From Lepisosteus oculatus (lineage: Eukaryota > Chordata > Actinopteri > Semionotiformes > Lepisosteidae), in contig NC_090697.1 of NCBI RefSeq assembly GCF_040954835.1, positions 5,158,501 through 5,222,500 on the forward strand: a stretch of DNA of 64,000 bases, read 5' to 3'. The notes under the pieces are model-generated. The model made no database searches. It was not told the origin of the DNA and saw only the letters and a list, made by a program, of their open reading frames with translations. The position numbers were made by a program, and so were the translations under genes. Below are positions 40,061 to 52,100 of this stretch, in pieces; the stretch's first letter is position 1, and each line of letters begins with the position of its first letter.

Positions 40061-40509
40061 TTCACACCCTCGGTACATCAACTGGGAGTTTATTAAGGCA
40101 TAGAAAAGGCAGGTGCTCCATGAATGCCCCCCCGCACACACACACACAAAACGTAAAACATAACGAGGTTCTTTTTGAAACCAGCTCTCGTCCGTTTTTC
40201 CATTAGCCTTTAAGGACATCTAGTGGCAAGCTTGACAATTGTGTGTATTTGATGCCCGGACTTGCACAATTAGAAACAAAGGGATAGGGGTAAGTGTACG
40301 GATATAAGGAAATACACAGAAACACGACCAGCGTATGAAAGATAGTTCAGTTGTAAAGTTTTCATACCCGATTTCATACATATTGACACACGTCTGAAAC
40401 ACACACAGCCGAAACGTGGTGTTACTTTTCTTTACCTTTTGGCACGGAATGAACCGTCACCTGATCCTTATGATGGAGAACGTAGATCACAGTTTTTAAT
40501 TCCGTAGCC

Positions 40510-40738
40510 TATCCGTCCATTCATTCATCTTCTGATCGCCTTAGCCATACAGGAGCTGAAGCCTATCCCAGCAAGCAACGGGCCCAAGGCCGGACACACC
40601 TGGGGCCTCACACCAGTCCATCACAGGGCAGACAGACACTCCCACCAGCGCCAGTTCTCCCAGAAGCCAAATAACCTCCCAGCATGTCTTAGGACTGGGG
40701 TGGGGGGGAAACCGGAGCCCCGGTGACACCCACGTGAA
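40510..40738 (-). repeat. Dispersed repeat related to 12125-12265
   Basis: It contains CCTATCCCAGCAAGCAACGG, CACACCAGTCCATCACAGGG and CAGCGCCAGTTCTCCCAGAA. Shared blocks appear at 53060-53390 and 56605-56915 in the same orientation, and inverted at 48190-48510. Confidence 0.6.
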
Positions 40739-41039
40739 CTTCTAGTACAAAATTGAGCCGAGGGTCACGGCCGTGCGCTCAGGCGATCAGATCCCTGTTA
40801 GGACACTCTCTTTCACCTGCATAACCTTCGAGCTGCCAGAGAGCAGGGCTCTGGAGACTTGCGCAAGCAGCATTTTCGGTTTTTGCCTTTTTTTCTAGGT
40901 ATCTGCTGATAAATAACTCATTTTGTCTGTTAAAAAAAAAACTATTTTACCGTGTGAGTTCGCAATAAAAATACTGTTTGGAAAAAAAGATGTGCAAGTG
41001 TCATTTGTAATCCAGAAACATTTGAAAGGGTCTTTGAAT

Positions 41040-41256
41040 ACTTCTGCAAGATACGATTTTTATTGTCCCCTGAGGGATTTGTTTTATGGACACCCAGCAC
41101 TCATTTAAATCTATTTCTTTAAATAGAGTCCAAAAAAAGAGAAGAAAAGAAAAGAAAAACATCGCACATTATACTATTACAAAAAATAAGAAAAACACTG
41201 CACATCATTCTGTTGCACAGTAAAGTGTAACACATAACAACAACATGTAACATTTA
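41040..41256 (-). repeat. LINE-tail-like repeat split by a SINE
   Basis: TTTTTATTGTCCCCTGAGGG and the following A-rich and CA-rich stretch resemble 46634-47000, which carries TTTATTGATCCCGAAGGGAA. The sequence resumes after the SINE at 41818. The orientation is inferred from the tail-like TTTATTG at the left. Confidence 0.45.
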
Positions 41257-41817
41257 ATAATAATAATAATTGCTTACATTTATAGAGCACTTTTCTGGAC
41301 ACTCCACTCAAAGCGCTTTACAGGTAATGGGGATCCCCTCCACCACCACCAATGTGCAGCCCCACCTGGTGATGCGACAGCAGCCATAGTGCACCAGTAC
41401 TCTCCCCACACACCAGCTCTCAGTGGGGAGGAGAACAGAGTAATGAAGCCAATTTATAGATGGGGATTATTATGAGGCCATGATTGATAAAGGCCGATGG
41501 GAAATTTGGCCAGGACGCCGGGGTGACACCCCTACTCTTTTCGAGACACACCCTGGGATTTTTAATGACCACAGAGAGTCAGGACCTCGGTTTTACGTCT
41601 CATCCGAAGGACGGCGCCTGTTTACAGTATAGTGTCCCCATCACTATACTGGGGCATTAGGACCCACACAGACCACAGGGTGAGCGCCCCCTGCTGGCCC
41701 CACTTACACCTCTTCCAGCAGCAGCCTTAGTTTTTCCCAGGAGGTCTCCCATCCAGGTACTGACCAGGCTCACACCTGCTGGGATTCAGTGGGCTGCCAG
41801 TTGTGAGTTGCAGGGTG
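41257..41817 (-). repeat. 5S-headed (Deu/SINE3-type) SINE, copy b
   Basis: A nearly complete copy in minus orientation. The target duplication ACATTTA is seen at 41250-41256 and 41818-41824. Body landmarks are ACGTCTCATCCGAAGGACGG and TAGTGTCCCCATCACTATAC; the 5S-like head ends at GAGTTGCAGGGTG. Confidence 0.9.
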
Positions 41818-41828
41818 ACATTTATAAC

Positions 41829-42159
41829 ACAAGGCACTGTATACTACTCATTCTACACGCCCTAATCTTACAGTCTACACATAACTTGCAGCTTTACAAT
41901 AAGACTTTCTGCAGATAAAAGCCCAGGAATCTCTCTCAAGTCAGTAGCTGGATGGGAGACCTCCTGGCTGCCAGTTGTGAGTTGCAGGGTGATATGGCTG
42001 CTGGCTTGCAGGGTGATATGGCTGCTGGTTATTAGTTGAGAATGGACACAAGGCACTGTATACTACTCATTCTATACGCTCTAATCTTACAGTCTACACA
42101 TAACGTGCAGCTTTACAATAAGACTTTCTGCAGATAAAAGCCCAGGAATCTCTCTCAAT
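41829..42159 (+). repeat. 111-bp direct duplication with 220-bp offset
   Basis: 41829-41939 (CAAGGCACTGTATACTACTC and on to GGAATCTCTCTCAA) recurs at 42049-42159 with about four substitutions. The DNA between the copies contains scrambled 5S-SINE head pieces (CTGGATGGGAGACCTCCTGG, and GCAGGGTGATATGGCTGCTG twice). Confidence 0.9.
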
Positions 42160-42261
42160 CTCTCTCAATACTACACATCATGAGAACAGCCCTACTGGAA
42201 GACACAAGACAGAATATACCAAGGAACCCAGAGAAAACCCACACAAACTCATTATATGGGT

Positions 42262-42845
42262 GCAGCCATATCACCCTGCGGCTCACAACTGGCAGCCCAC
42301 TGAAGCCCAGCAGGTGTGAGCCTGGTCAGTAGCTGGATGGGAGACCTCCTGGGAAAGACTAAGGTTGCTGCTGGAGGTGTTAGTATGGCCAGCAGGGGGC
42401 GCTCATCCTGTGGTCTGTGTGGGTCCTAATGCCCCAGTATAGTGATTGGGACACTATACTGTAAACAGGCGCCGTCCTTCGGATGAGACGTAAAACCGAG
42501 GTCCTGACTCTCTGTGGTCATTAAAAATCCCAGGGTGTTTCTCGAAAAGAGTAGGGGTGTAACCCTGGTGTCCTGGCCAAATTTCCCATTGGCCCTTACC
42601 AATCATGGCCTCCTAATAATCTCCATCTGTGAACTGGCTTTATTACTCTGCTCTCCTCCCCACTGAGAGCTGGTGTGTGGGGAGAGTACTGGTGCACTAT
42701 GGCTGCCGTCGCATCATCCAGGTGGGGCTGCACACTGGTGGTGGTGGAGGGGATCCCCATTATCTGTAAAGCGCTTTGAGTGGAGTGTCCAGAAAAGCGC
42801 TATATAAGTGTAAGCAATTATTATTATTATTATTATTATTATTAA
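42262..42845 (+). repeat. 5S-headed (Deu/SINE3-type) SINE, copy d, full length
   Basis: It begins GCAGCCATATCACCCTGCGG, has the 5S-like TGGATGGGAGACCTCCTGGG, the complete Deu-type body and the GCGCTATATAAGTG tail, and ends in (TTA)n. It is in inverted orientation to copy b 444 bp to its left. Confidence 0.92.
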
Positions 42846-42925
42846 TTAACTCCACACAGATCCCCAGTTCCCCAGGGCCCCAGCGCTGCGAGGTAGCGAT
42901 GCTGAACACTGCGCCACTAAGCTGC
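42846..42925 (-). repeat. Fragment of tRNA-like SINE head
   Basis: GGGCCCCAGCGCTGCGAGGT, then GCGCCACTAAGCTGCCC, in minus orientation, matching the head block of 12125-12265. Confidence 0.5.
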
Positions 42926-43173
42926 CCAAGAGCCATAGCAAATAGTAATAAATGACCACCGAGCCACCCTCGCAGCTCCTCGTTTGAGTATACTAGTAGA
43001 TAAGAAAGTGGAAGGGGAGAGTGTGTACGCTTTCACACGTGTTTATGCCATGAGAGGAAATTGCGTAACAAAGGGGGTGGGTCTAACTGAATACTGTTTC
43101 CTGTGTTAGATTCACGTGGAGAGACGGCGTTTTCCTCAAGCGTCTGTGAGTTTTATCGATTAAGGTCGTGAAA

Positions 43174-43196
43174 ATGACACAGCTGGATGCCGTAGT
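43174..43196 (+). CDS. RPF2: RPF2 coding exon 1 (23 nt)
   Basis: ATG with A at -3. Encodes MTQLDAV plus two bases of V8; human begins MDTLDRVV. Donor GT/GTAAGT. Too short to be found by open-frame search. Confidence 0.88.
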
Positions 43197-46100
43197 GTAA
43201 GTTACCAAACATTTTACGATGATGTGTTTGTTTTAATATTATTAGAGAAGCAACCGCACGAGTATTTTTAGTTTAACACGTGGAAGCTTGTAGCGTATTT
43301 TGTGAAACGTGCATAGGAAACTGTAGTGAACTATGATCAGTGTTTGAGAATGTAGTTTTTCATTTTTGCGACAGTGCGTTAAAATATGGATTCATTACCT
43401 TGGAAAAATGAAATATTCCGATGAATGGTATTTGTGTTTGGTGGGTATGCAGGCGGTTAACTTATTCAGTCTATGTGTTAAGTCACACCTTCTTTAAGGT
43501 TTGATTAGATTCCAGTGAAATACCTGAAATTTGTATTGTAAATATAATAATGCAGGACCTAGTTCTTGTCAGGTTAACACTGGCGTATCTATACGGGGGG
43601 TTAAGTTATTGGTGAGTATTACTGTAAATCTTGGTAACGCCAAAGAGACAGTTCGTCCACACAAGGTGTTTTTCAGCATCTGGGCTGTTTAATTAAGGAT
43701 CGATTCAGTAACTTATTGCATTGGTTCAAAGTCCTCTAATGGCATGAAATAGAAGTTCCAGGGTTGAATACGTTCGGTCTAAACCTCTGGAAACAGCCCA
43801 GATGCACTTGGGTACTGTCCCCACAAAGTGAGTATTCTTGGGTGCATAGAGGCCGAGGTGCTGTTTTTCAGGCTTAACTTGAAGAATAAAATTGTTATTT
43901 TTTTCCCATACTGCTATGATTTCTTTCACTCTAATCGTTTTTAGATATTCAGCTGCTAAAAACTTTGCAGTATCTCAGTGACTAAAACCAAAAAGTCCCC
44001 AATTAGAAGCATAGTTGTACAGATTATTAATGTATATTTGGTATTTTTAAAATCCTTGGAAGGACATGTTTCCGAACGAACTCTTTAACTGCTGAATTCC
44101 TCTGTGATATTTGAATTTAGAGGCTCGAAGGGCCCTTTTTTAAAAAAAAAAAGTTTATTGTACTCTCGGTGTTTTAGGTTTAACAAGGTAAATCCTAGTA
44201 AAACCACACCTTGTTTCCAATAATATGGGTGTGAGAAATAGCAAGGTGGCTGTCAGAGGAAGACCTGTAACTTGTTACAGAGGAAAACAGACAGAAAGGC
44301 CATGTGTGTAATTAAAATATATGGCAGTATGGGATGTGGAGTTGCCTTTTTCGCAGAATACCAGCTACAGTAGGTTTTGGCTGGGTACGTTTCCACAAGC
44401 TTTTCACCTCCCCAATTAGAAGTGTCCTTGTCAGTGTTTGTAGCTTTTTGCATCTTGATCAATTCTCTTGCTTCACAAGACCTTTGTTTTGAATCTGCAG
44501 AAAACCCAAAACAAAGCGATCGAAGAGGTTTCTCCAGAGCCGGGAGCCCAAGCTCACTGAAAATGAGAAGAGTGCGATGCTCATCAAAGGGGGGAACACC
44601 AGTGAAACTGTCACCCAGGCTCTGAAGGACCTTGTGAGTGTCGTTTCTCTCCGATGATCCCTGTAAGCGGTTGCGTGTGTGTAGGATCCCAAGGCGCTTG
44701 ACACAGCAGGGGACACACTTCATCCACGGTAGACCTGCTGGAGAAGTGAGATCGTTATCGCCAGTTTATTTAGGGAGCAAGCCCAGAGTGACATTTAGCC
44801 ACAACACCAGGGTAACACTCAAACTCGTTTTTAAAAGTGCCATAGGGTCTTTTCCGAGCAAGTTACCAGAACCGTGGTTTGACATCTAATCCGAAGGAAT
44901 GGATATTACAGCACAGCGTCCATGATCAATGATATGTCCTGCGTACTCTCTGCGTCACCCCAACCCCCACCAGAAACGTGGTGTAGGATTTAAGATTCCA
45001 AAATATGAGTAGAGGAGTTTTTTTTGCCATATTTACACCACGTACATTGGAATTCTTATTGGTGCGATCTCTCGGGATGTGCACAGTACAGCAGACAACA
45101 CCACAGAATGTAGACTGTACTTTACAAACTTAATAAGTAATACAACCAGAATGATAAATATGTTGTGGGATTGTAAATATGTAGTAGTGAGAGACAAAAA
45201 AAACATGGTCGACTATGCAAATAGTGCAGATGTGTATTGACTCTGAGGCACTGCAGATAGCTGTTGAGGATGTGCACTCAGTAGGGTAGAAGCTGTTCTT
45301 GAGTCTAGTGGCCTGTGCTTTAACAGTGTGGCACCGCTGGCCAGAGAGCAGGGGTGGCTGGGATCCTGAAGGATGGATTTGGTGATTGGGCCTTATTGTG
45401 ACAGTGGATGATCTCACCGATTGATGGTAAATCACATCTTATGATCCTCTGTGCTGTTGCCACAGCCCTTTGTAGTGCATCTCTGTCATGAGTGGTAGTA
45501 CAGCTGTACCATGAAAATATAAGGGTATGGCATAAACTGGACACTTCTTTGTCCAAAAAACTGGATATAAAGCTGTTTTTTAAAACTCCCAGGACATAAA
45601 CAGTGTGTATTTCTTTCAGTATTCAAATGTTTTATTATAAACCTTTTCCTGAAATTTGTCTGGAACTCATTTAATCTGCAAATCATTTGTTAATGAGTCC
45701 ACATTAGGATTTTTGAACATTTGAATAGCTTTTGCTTAAAAACGATCTGGGAGAGATGCCCGGAAGGATTTTTGCTGTGTGCTGATGCACAGTGGAAATG
45801 CATCAGTTCTAACGGATTCAATCAAATATTTTAAGCGTGCAAATAAAACAATCACAGCACTCGAGTGAAAACCCATCAAAATACATCTGTATGTTGCATC
45901 TTAACACAGTCCTGCCAGCACTGATTTTTGGCATACCATACCACTTTTGCTGTGCCTCTGCAGTCAGCTGGCAAAGCTGATCCAGAGGCCCGATTAGATT
46001 GAGCAACATAAGCACCCGCACACTGCTTGCCCAGGTCGCTGCACGAGCTGTGGGCCTGAGCTTCGTCCAGGGCAGAACGGCATTCCTGAGTCATTCCACT

Positions 46101-49100
46101 GCAACTCTGTTGCCTCCATCTTGCCTGGTCTTCAACCGCTGAAGGCAGGGATTTTGTCTCTCGGCTGTCGGCGTTTCTTCTGAACGTCAGCAGGCAGATC
46201 CTTTTTGTCCTGGCAGTTTATTACAGCTGTCCCGTTTATATGCAGGCTACTTTTCTCATGCTGCAGTCGGAGATCGTGACAGGACTGGTGAATCTTCCTG
46301 TCCTCGGGTCTGCCAGTTACACAGCCTGTTTGCTGCTTTCTCTGGACTGGACAGCTTAATTTCCCGACAGGACATCGGCACGTCATCTGTGCACTTTCTC
46401 ACCACGAGACCACCCTCCCTTATTCCAATCCTAAATGAACCATAAGAAAGGTTTCAAAAGAGAGCAGGCCATTCCACCCATCAGGACTGTTTTGTATCTA
46501 GTAGTAAATGAATCAGAGGGGCCAGGGTGTAGACTCCACAACACGGCTGGGTAGTTTTTCCACACTGCCACAGGCGGACTCGGACATAGAAAAGGCATCA
46601 GGTTTGTTCTTGCACCAGTTGAAATGATTGATAGATAAGATTTTATTGATCCCGAAGGGAAATTGATGTTACAGCAGCCCGAGACGAGCAAAAAAGACAG
46701 ACATCAGAATTGGCGAAACATAAGAATGTACAGTAATACAAAATAAATATGAAATACAGTAAATTAAAATAAATACATAGGTGTGTGCACAATATGATGA
46801 TAGTCACTGTAAAAACAGTAAAATATGTGCAAAATGTGCGTAGGTTTATACAGACTGATTGTCCCCAAAAAAAAAGTACAATGGAGCAACATGCTGTCCA
46901 TAGACGAGCAAATGAAGGGCTAACAGTCCTAGACTAGGGCAGCGTTATACACCCTGACAGCCACCGGGAGGAAAGACCTGCGGAAACGTTCCCTTGAACA
47001 CCACAAAAACTGGGTAGTTTTTCCACACTGCCGCAAGCGTACTCAGACATAGAATAGAATAGAAATGCTGTGTGCACAAGGTCCTTAATCAGCTAATTTT
47101 GTCGATTTTGTCGATTTGTACCCCACATGGCTGCCAGTCACTGAGCGTCTGTCGTTCTTTATAAGATCACACCTTCACAAGGAGCAGCGCTGCTCAAAAT
47201 GTTATCTGCTCAGTATTTCAAATGAAAGCATCTTGATGCCTGTGCCCCGTGAGCTGTTGAAGTGTTTAAACCATCGTGTTTTCATCGTGCATCAGTGTGT
47301 TAACACGAGAACGGCACCAGTTGGTCTGAAGTGTGAGCAGAGACCACATGGGGGACATTTCTACTTTCAGAGCAATGCGTCTTTTTTAAAACCATAAAAA
47401 ATGACTTGTGGTAAAAAATCGTTCTTCTTTTTTTCAGTATTCCCTGAAGAAACCAAATGCTGTTACTTACAAAAAGTAAGTATAAGTAACATTTTCAAGA
47501 GCTGCATTGTTAAAAAAGAACTACTACTTTGCTTTCCGTGCTGGTAATTTTTAAATTGATGCATTTTATGTTTTAATTTCTCTTTTAATCAAATCTTTAA
47601 TCTAGTTCTTGTACGCATTTAGTAAAGTTAAATCTTTCCAACAATGAGGAACCATGAAGAAATGTGTGTGTTTGTTTAAAATGGGACTCTTTCATTTTTC
47701 AGAAAGAATATAACCAGACCCTTCGAGGACCAAACATCCATCGTAAGCAGCTCTCAGCTCTTTTGCTTCTTTTCACTCAGTGTAGCACTCTGTCCTCTAA
47801 TGCAAACTTTTCCATCGAGGGCACAAGGCAAATCCATTGGACAAAACAATATTTCACTTCGAGATTAAACAGGTGTTGCTCTGTAGAGGAAAAACACATC
47901 TACACACAGAGCTCTTGGGCACAGGACAGGGGTTGAGCTTGAGTGCCTTGAGGTTTACCATTTTCTCCATGTGTTTAATACCCAGGAGGGGGGTTCAGAT
48001 CCTCTGCTGGACTCTTTCACAGGTCTGCCTCTTAGGTGTGACCCACCCGTTCCGGTGCTGTACATTTGCCTGCGATGGGATTGGGAAGTTTATACTGTCA
48101 GATGAGTTTAGAAGATACTCCATTCTTACTCAGGGACATAACATGCACTTAAAATTAATTAAAAGCTTTTCTGCAGCATGGGGGCACTGCAATTCAGCGT
48201 TGCTGCATCATAGTGTTGGGGCTCTGGGTGCAGTTCCTGGGGTGCTGTCTGTACAGCATGTTCTCCCCATGTTTGCGGGGGTTTCCTTTGGGTGCTCCTG
48301 ACTCATCCAGCAGCCCAAAGACATGCTGGTTGGTTAGCTGACATCTGGGGAAACTGTCCGTGATGTGAGTGTGTGTGTGCGCGCCCTGTGATCGACTGGC
48401 ATCCCACCCAGGGTGTAACCCGCCTTGTGGCCGTTGCTTCCTGGGATAGGCTCCGACTGCCCTGTAATCCAGAGTTGAACGAAGTGGTTAGAAAATGGAT
48501 TGATGGAATTAAGTATTTAACTCCCCCAGATTGCTTTTAAACTGGCTGTACTATTTGATTTGACCTTGCAGGAGTTCTTCTCAAAGAAGTCGGACTGCTC
48601 TTTGTTTGTATTTGGCTCCCACAATAAGAAACGGCCCCACAACCTCGTATTTGGTACGTATGCATCTTCCTACCACAGAAAGACCAAAACTGCAAGGCCA
48701 AAAGTGATCTGAAAAAGTGATTGTTCTTTACCAATTGCAGGGCGCATGTTCGATTTCCATGTGCTGGACATGATTGAGCTGGGAATTGAGAAGTTCGTGC
48801 CTTTGAAAGACTTCAAGGTAATGCGATCTTACAGGGCTAAAAGTAAATATTTAAGATGGAGCTTCTCTTGGGTGAAACCCAGCAACATGCAGCGTATTTC
48901 AAAATGCAGTAACAGCCAGACCCCCTCTTCCTCTGTCGCAGACGTGGAAATATTTTTTTTTGTCAGTGTGTAACCATGGAGATAATGAGAGTTTAGTCTT
49001 GATAGATACAAGGAAACTAAAACAAGTCATGATTAAAAGAAAAAGGAAGTTGGATTCAACGGTCAATTACGGCCACTGCTTGTTGGTTTACTTTTCAGTA

Positions 49101-52100
49101 GCTCGTGTGTCATTTGCCAGTAATTTGAGTTGTACCCTCCAAGGTTGGACTGCCCCCCCCAAAGTGCGTTTTTCTTGTCTTGCCTCATGGCTGTTGTACC
49201 ATGACCAATTACAGGGGAGAACGAGGCAGGCAGACCCCTCCCCTCTGCCCACCTTTGAGCCAATGGTCTTCTCGGATATCGGCGGCCACTCCGCCTCCTG
49301 CGGGTGTTTCAGAGCTGATTGGTGGAGAGGCGTGTCTGTCACTGACGTGCCTGCAAGCACCTGGGGTGCCACAGGGCTCACTGAGAGCCAAGACAGCCGT
49401 GGCCACCTAATCGCACTCCACCTCCAGCAGAGCTCGGACAATTGTGCGTCGCAGTTGCCGGGTGACAAGACCCAGGCTCGAACCCGTGATCGTGTAAATT
49501 AGCCATATTAGCCAGCAGCCATATCACCCTGCAACTCACAACTGGCAACCCACTGAAGCTAAGCAGGTGTGAGCCTGGTCAGTACCTGGATGGGAGACCT
49601 CCTGGGAAAAACTAAGGTTGCTGCTGGAAGAGGTGTTAGTGGAGCCAGCAGGGGGCGCTCACCCTGCGGTCCATGTGGGTCCTAATGCCCCAGTGTAGTG
49701 ACGGGGACACTAATACTGTAAACAGGCGCTGTCCTTCGGATGAGACGTAAAACCGAGGTCCTGACTCTCTGTGGTCATTAAAAATCCCAGGGTGTTTCTC
49801 GAAAAGAGTAGGGGTGTAACCCCGGCATCCTGGCCAAATTTCCCCATCGGCTGTTATCAATCATGGCCTCCTAACAATCCCCCTCTGTGAATTGGCTTCA
49901 TTACTCTGCTCTCCTCCCCACTGAGAGCTGATGTGTGGTGAGCGTTCTGGCGCACTATGGCTGCCGTCGCATCATCCAGGTGGGGCTGCACATTGGTGGT
50001 GGTGGAGGGGAGTCCCCATTACCTGTAAAGCGCTTTGAGTGGAGTGTCCAGAAAAAGCACTATATAAGTGTAAGCAATTATTATTATTATTAAATTAACC
50101 TATTGGAATCTGAGCCCCCCTGTTCTTGAGTGCCTCCGCATCTGAGTTTGCTCAATGATCTCCCTTGATTAGATTTGCTCAGCGAAATGTTTCGTTTCCT
50201 CCCCCTGACCAGACTCGAGATTTTAACGGAGATGAATTCCGCCTGTGTTTTTCCTTCAGTTATATATGGCTTCTTGGTATTTGCCTGTTTTGATCTTTTG
50301 TGTGTGCGTGTAACTAAATTGAAAAACGAAAACGTTACAGTGGTGAGTGTTTTCTCACCTACCACGAACGCCGAGGAAGGCCCCAAGAAAGGCAGGGGCT
50401 TTGCCTTCCTTTTTAAATGGTGGGTTGAGGAAGGCCGGGGATGGGTCTTCATTTCTGTGTGCCGTGATGGTTCAGATCTCTGACCGTGCCTCTTGTCTTG
50501 AAACCTCAGAACAGTAAGTTCCCTGAAGGGACGAAGCCGCTGTTGGTCTTTGCCGGCGAAGCCTTTGACCTCAGTAATGAGCACAGACGTCTGAAGAGTC
50601 TTCTAACAGGTACGATGAACCTTCGCGATGAGCGAAGCCCGCTGTAGTGGTTTGCCCGACAGGAAGGACTTCTCCAACGCTGATGTTAGTGGCTCGTGTA
50701 CTAGTTGGTTGTCGGAAACCTTGTTTTTCTCAATCTGAAATAGCCAGTTGTTGATGATCTGTTACCTTTGAACCTTTATTAGATTCCAAGCAGCAAGGCC
50801 AGGAGCAGAGCTACATTATAAGAGCCACACCCTGTGTCCTCTTTGTCACCCTGTGTACAAGCGTTAGAATGCATTCTCTGTGAAATGGGACACTCCTGCA
50901 CTCACTTACCTATGTATGACATGTTTTGGATGATTGTTGGATGTGTTTTGTAAATGTCCTACGAATAACCTCTTGTTTCTTTATCTAGTGTTAAGAACGT
51001 GTAATGCTTAATATCGGTCTCTTTTGCGCTAATACTTTGTAATCAAGAACTTTTACCCACCTAGGCCACATTCACCAAAACAAGTTTTACCACCAGTGCA
51101 TTTTCAAATTTGCTAGTTCTATACATTTTTTGTATTGTTTATGAGCACAGACGTCTAATGTTCTGCCACGTTCCCCACATTTAGAAGAGACAATAGCATG
51201 TGGGCCCCCTGCCTTTTTTGCTTTTGGAGGTAGGCCGCCTGCACAAGGTGGTGGTCCCAGTCCCAGCTTGAAGACGTTCAGGCAGGACGAGGTAACTTGC
51301 TGTAGCAGGGCAGCGTCAGGCTCTTTCCTGGGATGGACAGAAAGATCTGCCCTACAGGGCGATCGTCGGCAAGCAGAGAGGATGCAGTATCAGTTACAGT
51401 TCTCAATGTCTGAAGTCGTACTAGTGATCGAAGGTCTCCCTATCGCCTGTCCTTTATAGCAGACAATTCCATTACCGGTAAAAACATCTACAGGGAAGCC
51501 CCGTGGCCCGTAGGAGAGCAGTAGACGTCCTGTCAATATTCTTCATTCATCACTTACTTTCTGCTTCCACAGCTGTGTATAAAGAACGTCTGCCTCAGGG
51601 CACTGAAGCCGTTTTCTCTCAGGGCCATTCATTCTGTCCTTCTAGCTTGGCATTGAGGTGTGTCGGTAAAGGACCACCAGTGTGCAGGTGCAGGGAAGAC
51701 AGAGGTGGGGGGCAGCGGGATGAACTGATCGAGTTTATCACTGGATGGGTGTAGGGCTTGAGAGACGCAGTTATCATTCTTCTGACCGGACGGTGTCTTG
51801 CTCAGATTTCTTCCGCGGGCCGACGGTGCCCTGTGTGCGCTTGGCGGGGCTGGAGCACGTCCTTCACTTCACGGCACTGGATGGGAAGATCTTCCTGAGG
51901 AGCTACAAGTAAGGTCCCCGAGCTTGAAGACCTCCCGCAGGGCTCACGCGCCGGGCCCAGTCATCGCGTACGCGCGTCTACTCCGCGGGCACCTTCGGCC
52001 TCAGTCATGCGGCCCTTGAGTGTGTTCTCCGCGGTCGGAGGACCGGCCTGAGAACTGACTGCTCTGTGTTAGGATTTCAGCTCGGAAGCGTACTGCTGTT

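Larger units (their letters stand above)
36671..43173. other. Spacer between AMD1 and RPF2, no coding exon seen
   Basis: Six and a half kb containing a tRNA-headed SINE, a perfect hairpin, LINE-tail-like DNA, an inverted pair of 5S-headed SINEs and fragments. I looked for GTF3C6, which sits here in human (start region VLVELSGIID), and found no exon resembling it. Confidence 0.6.

Noticed and set aside
49512-49625. Possible 5S rRNA gene
   Set aside because: The match covers only the internal promoter part, and the sequence continues into the Deu-type body and tail shared with other copies, so it is a SINE head.
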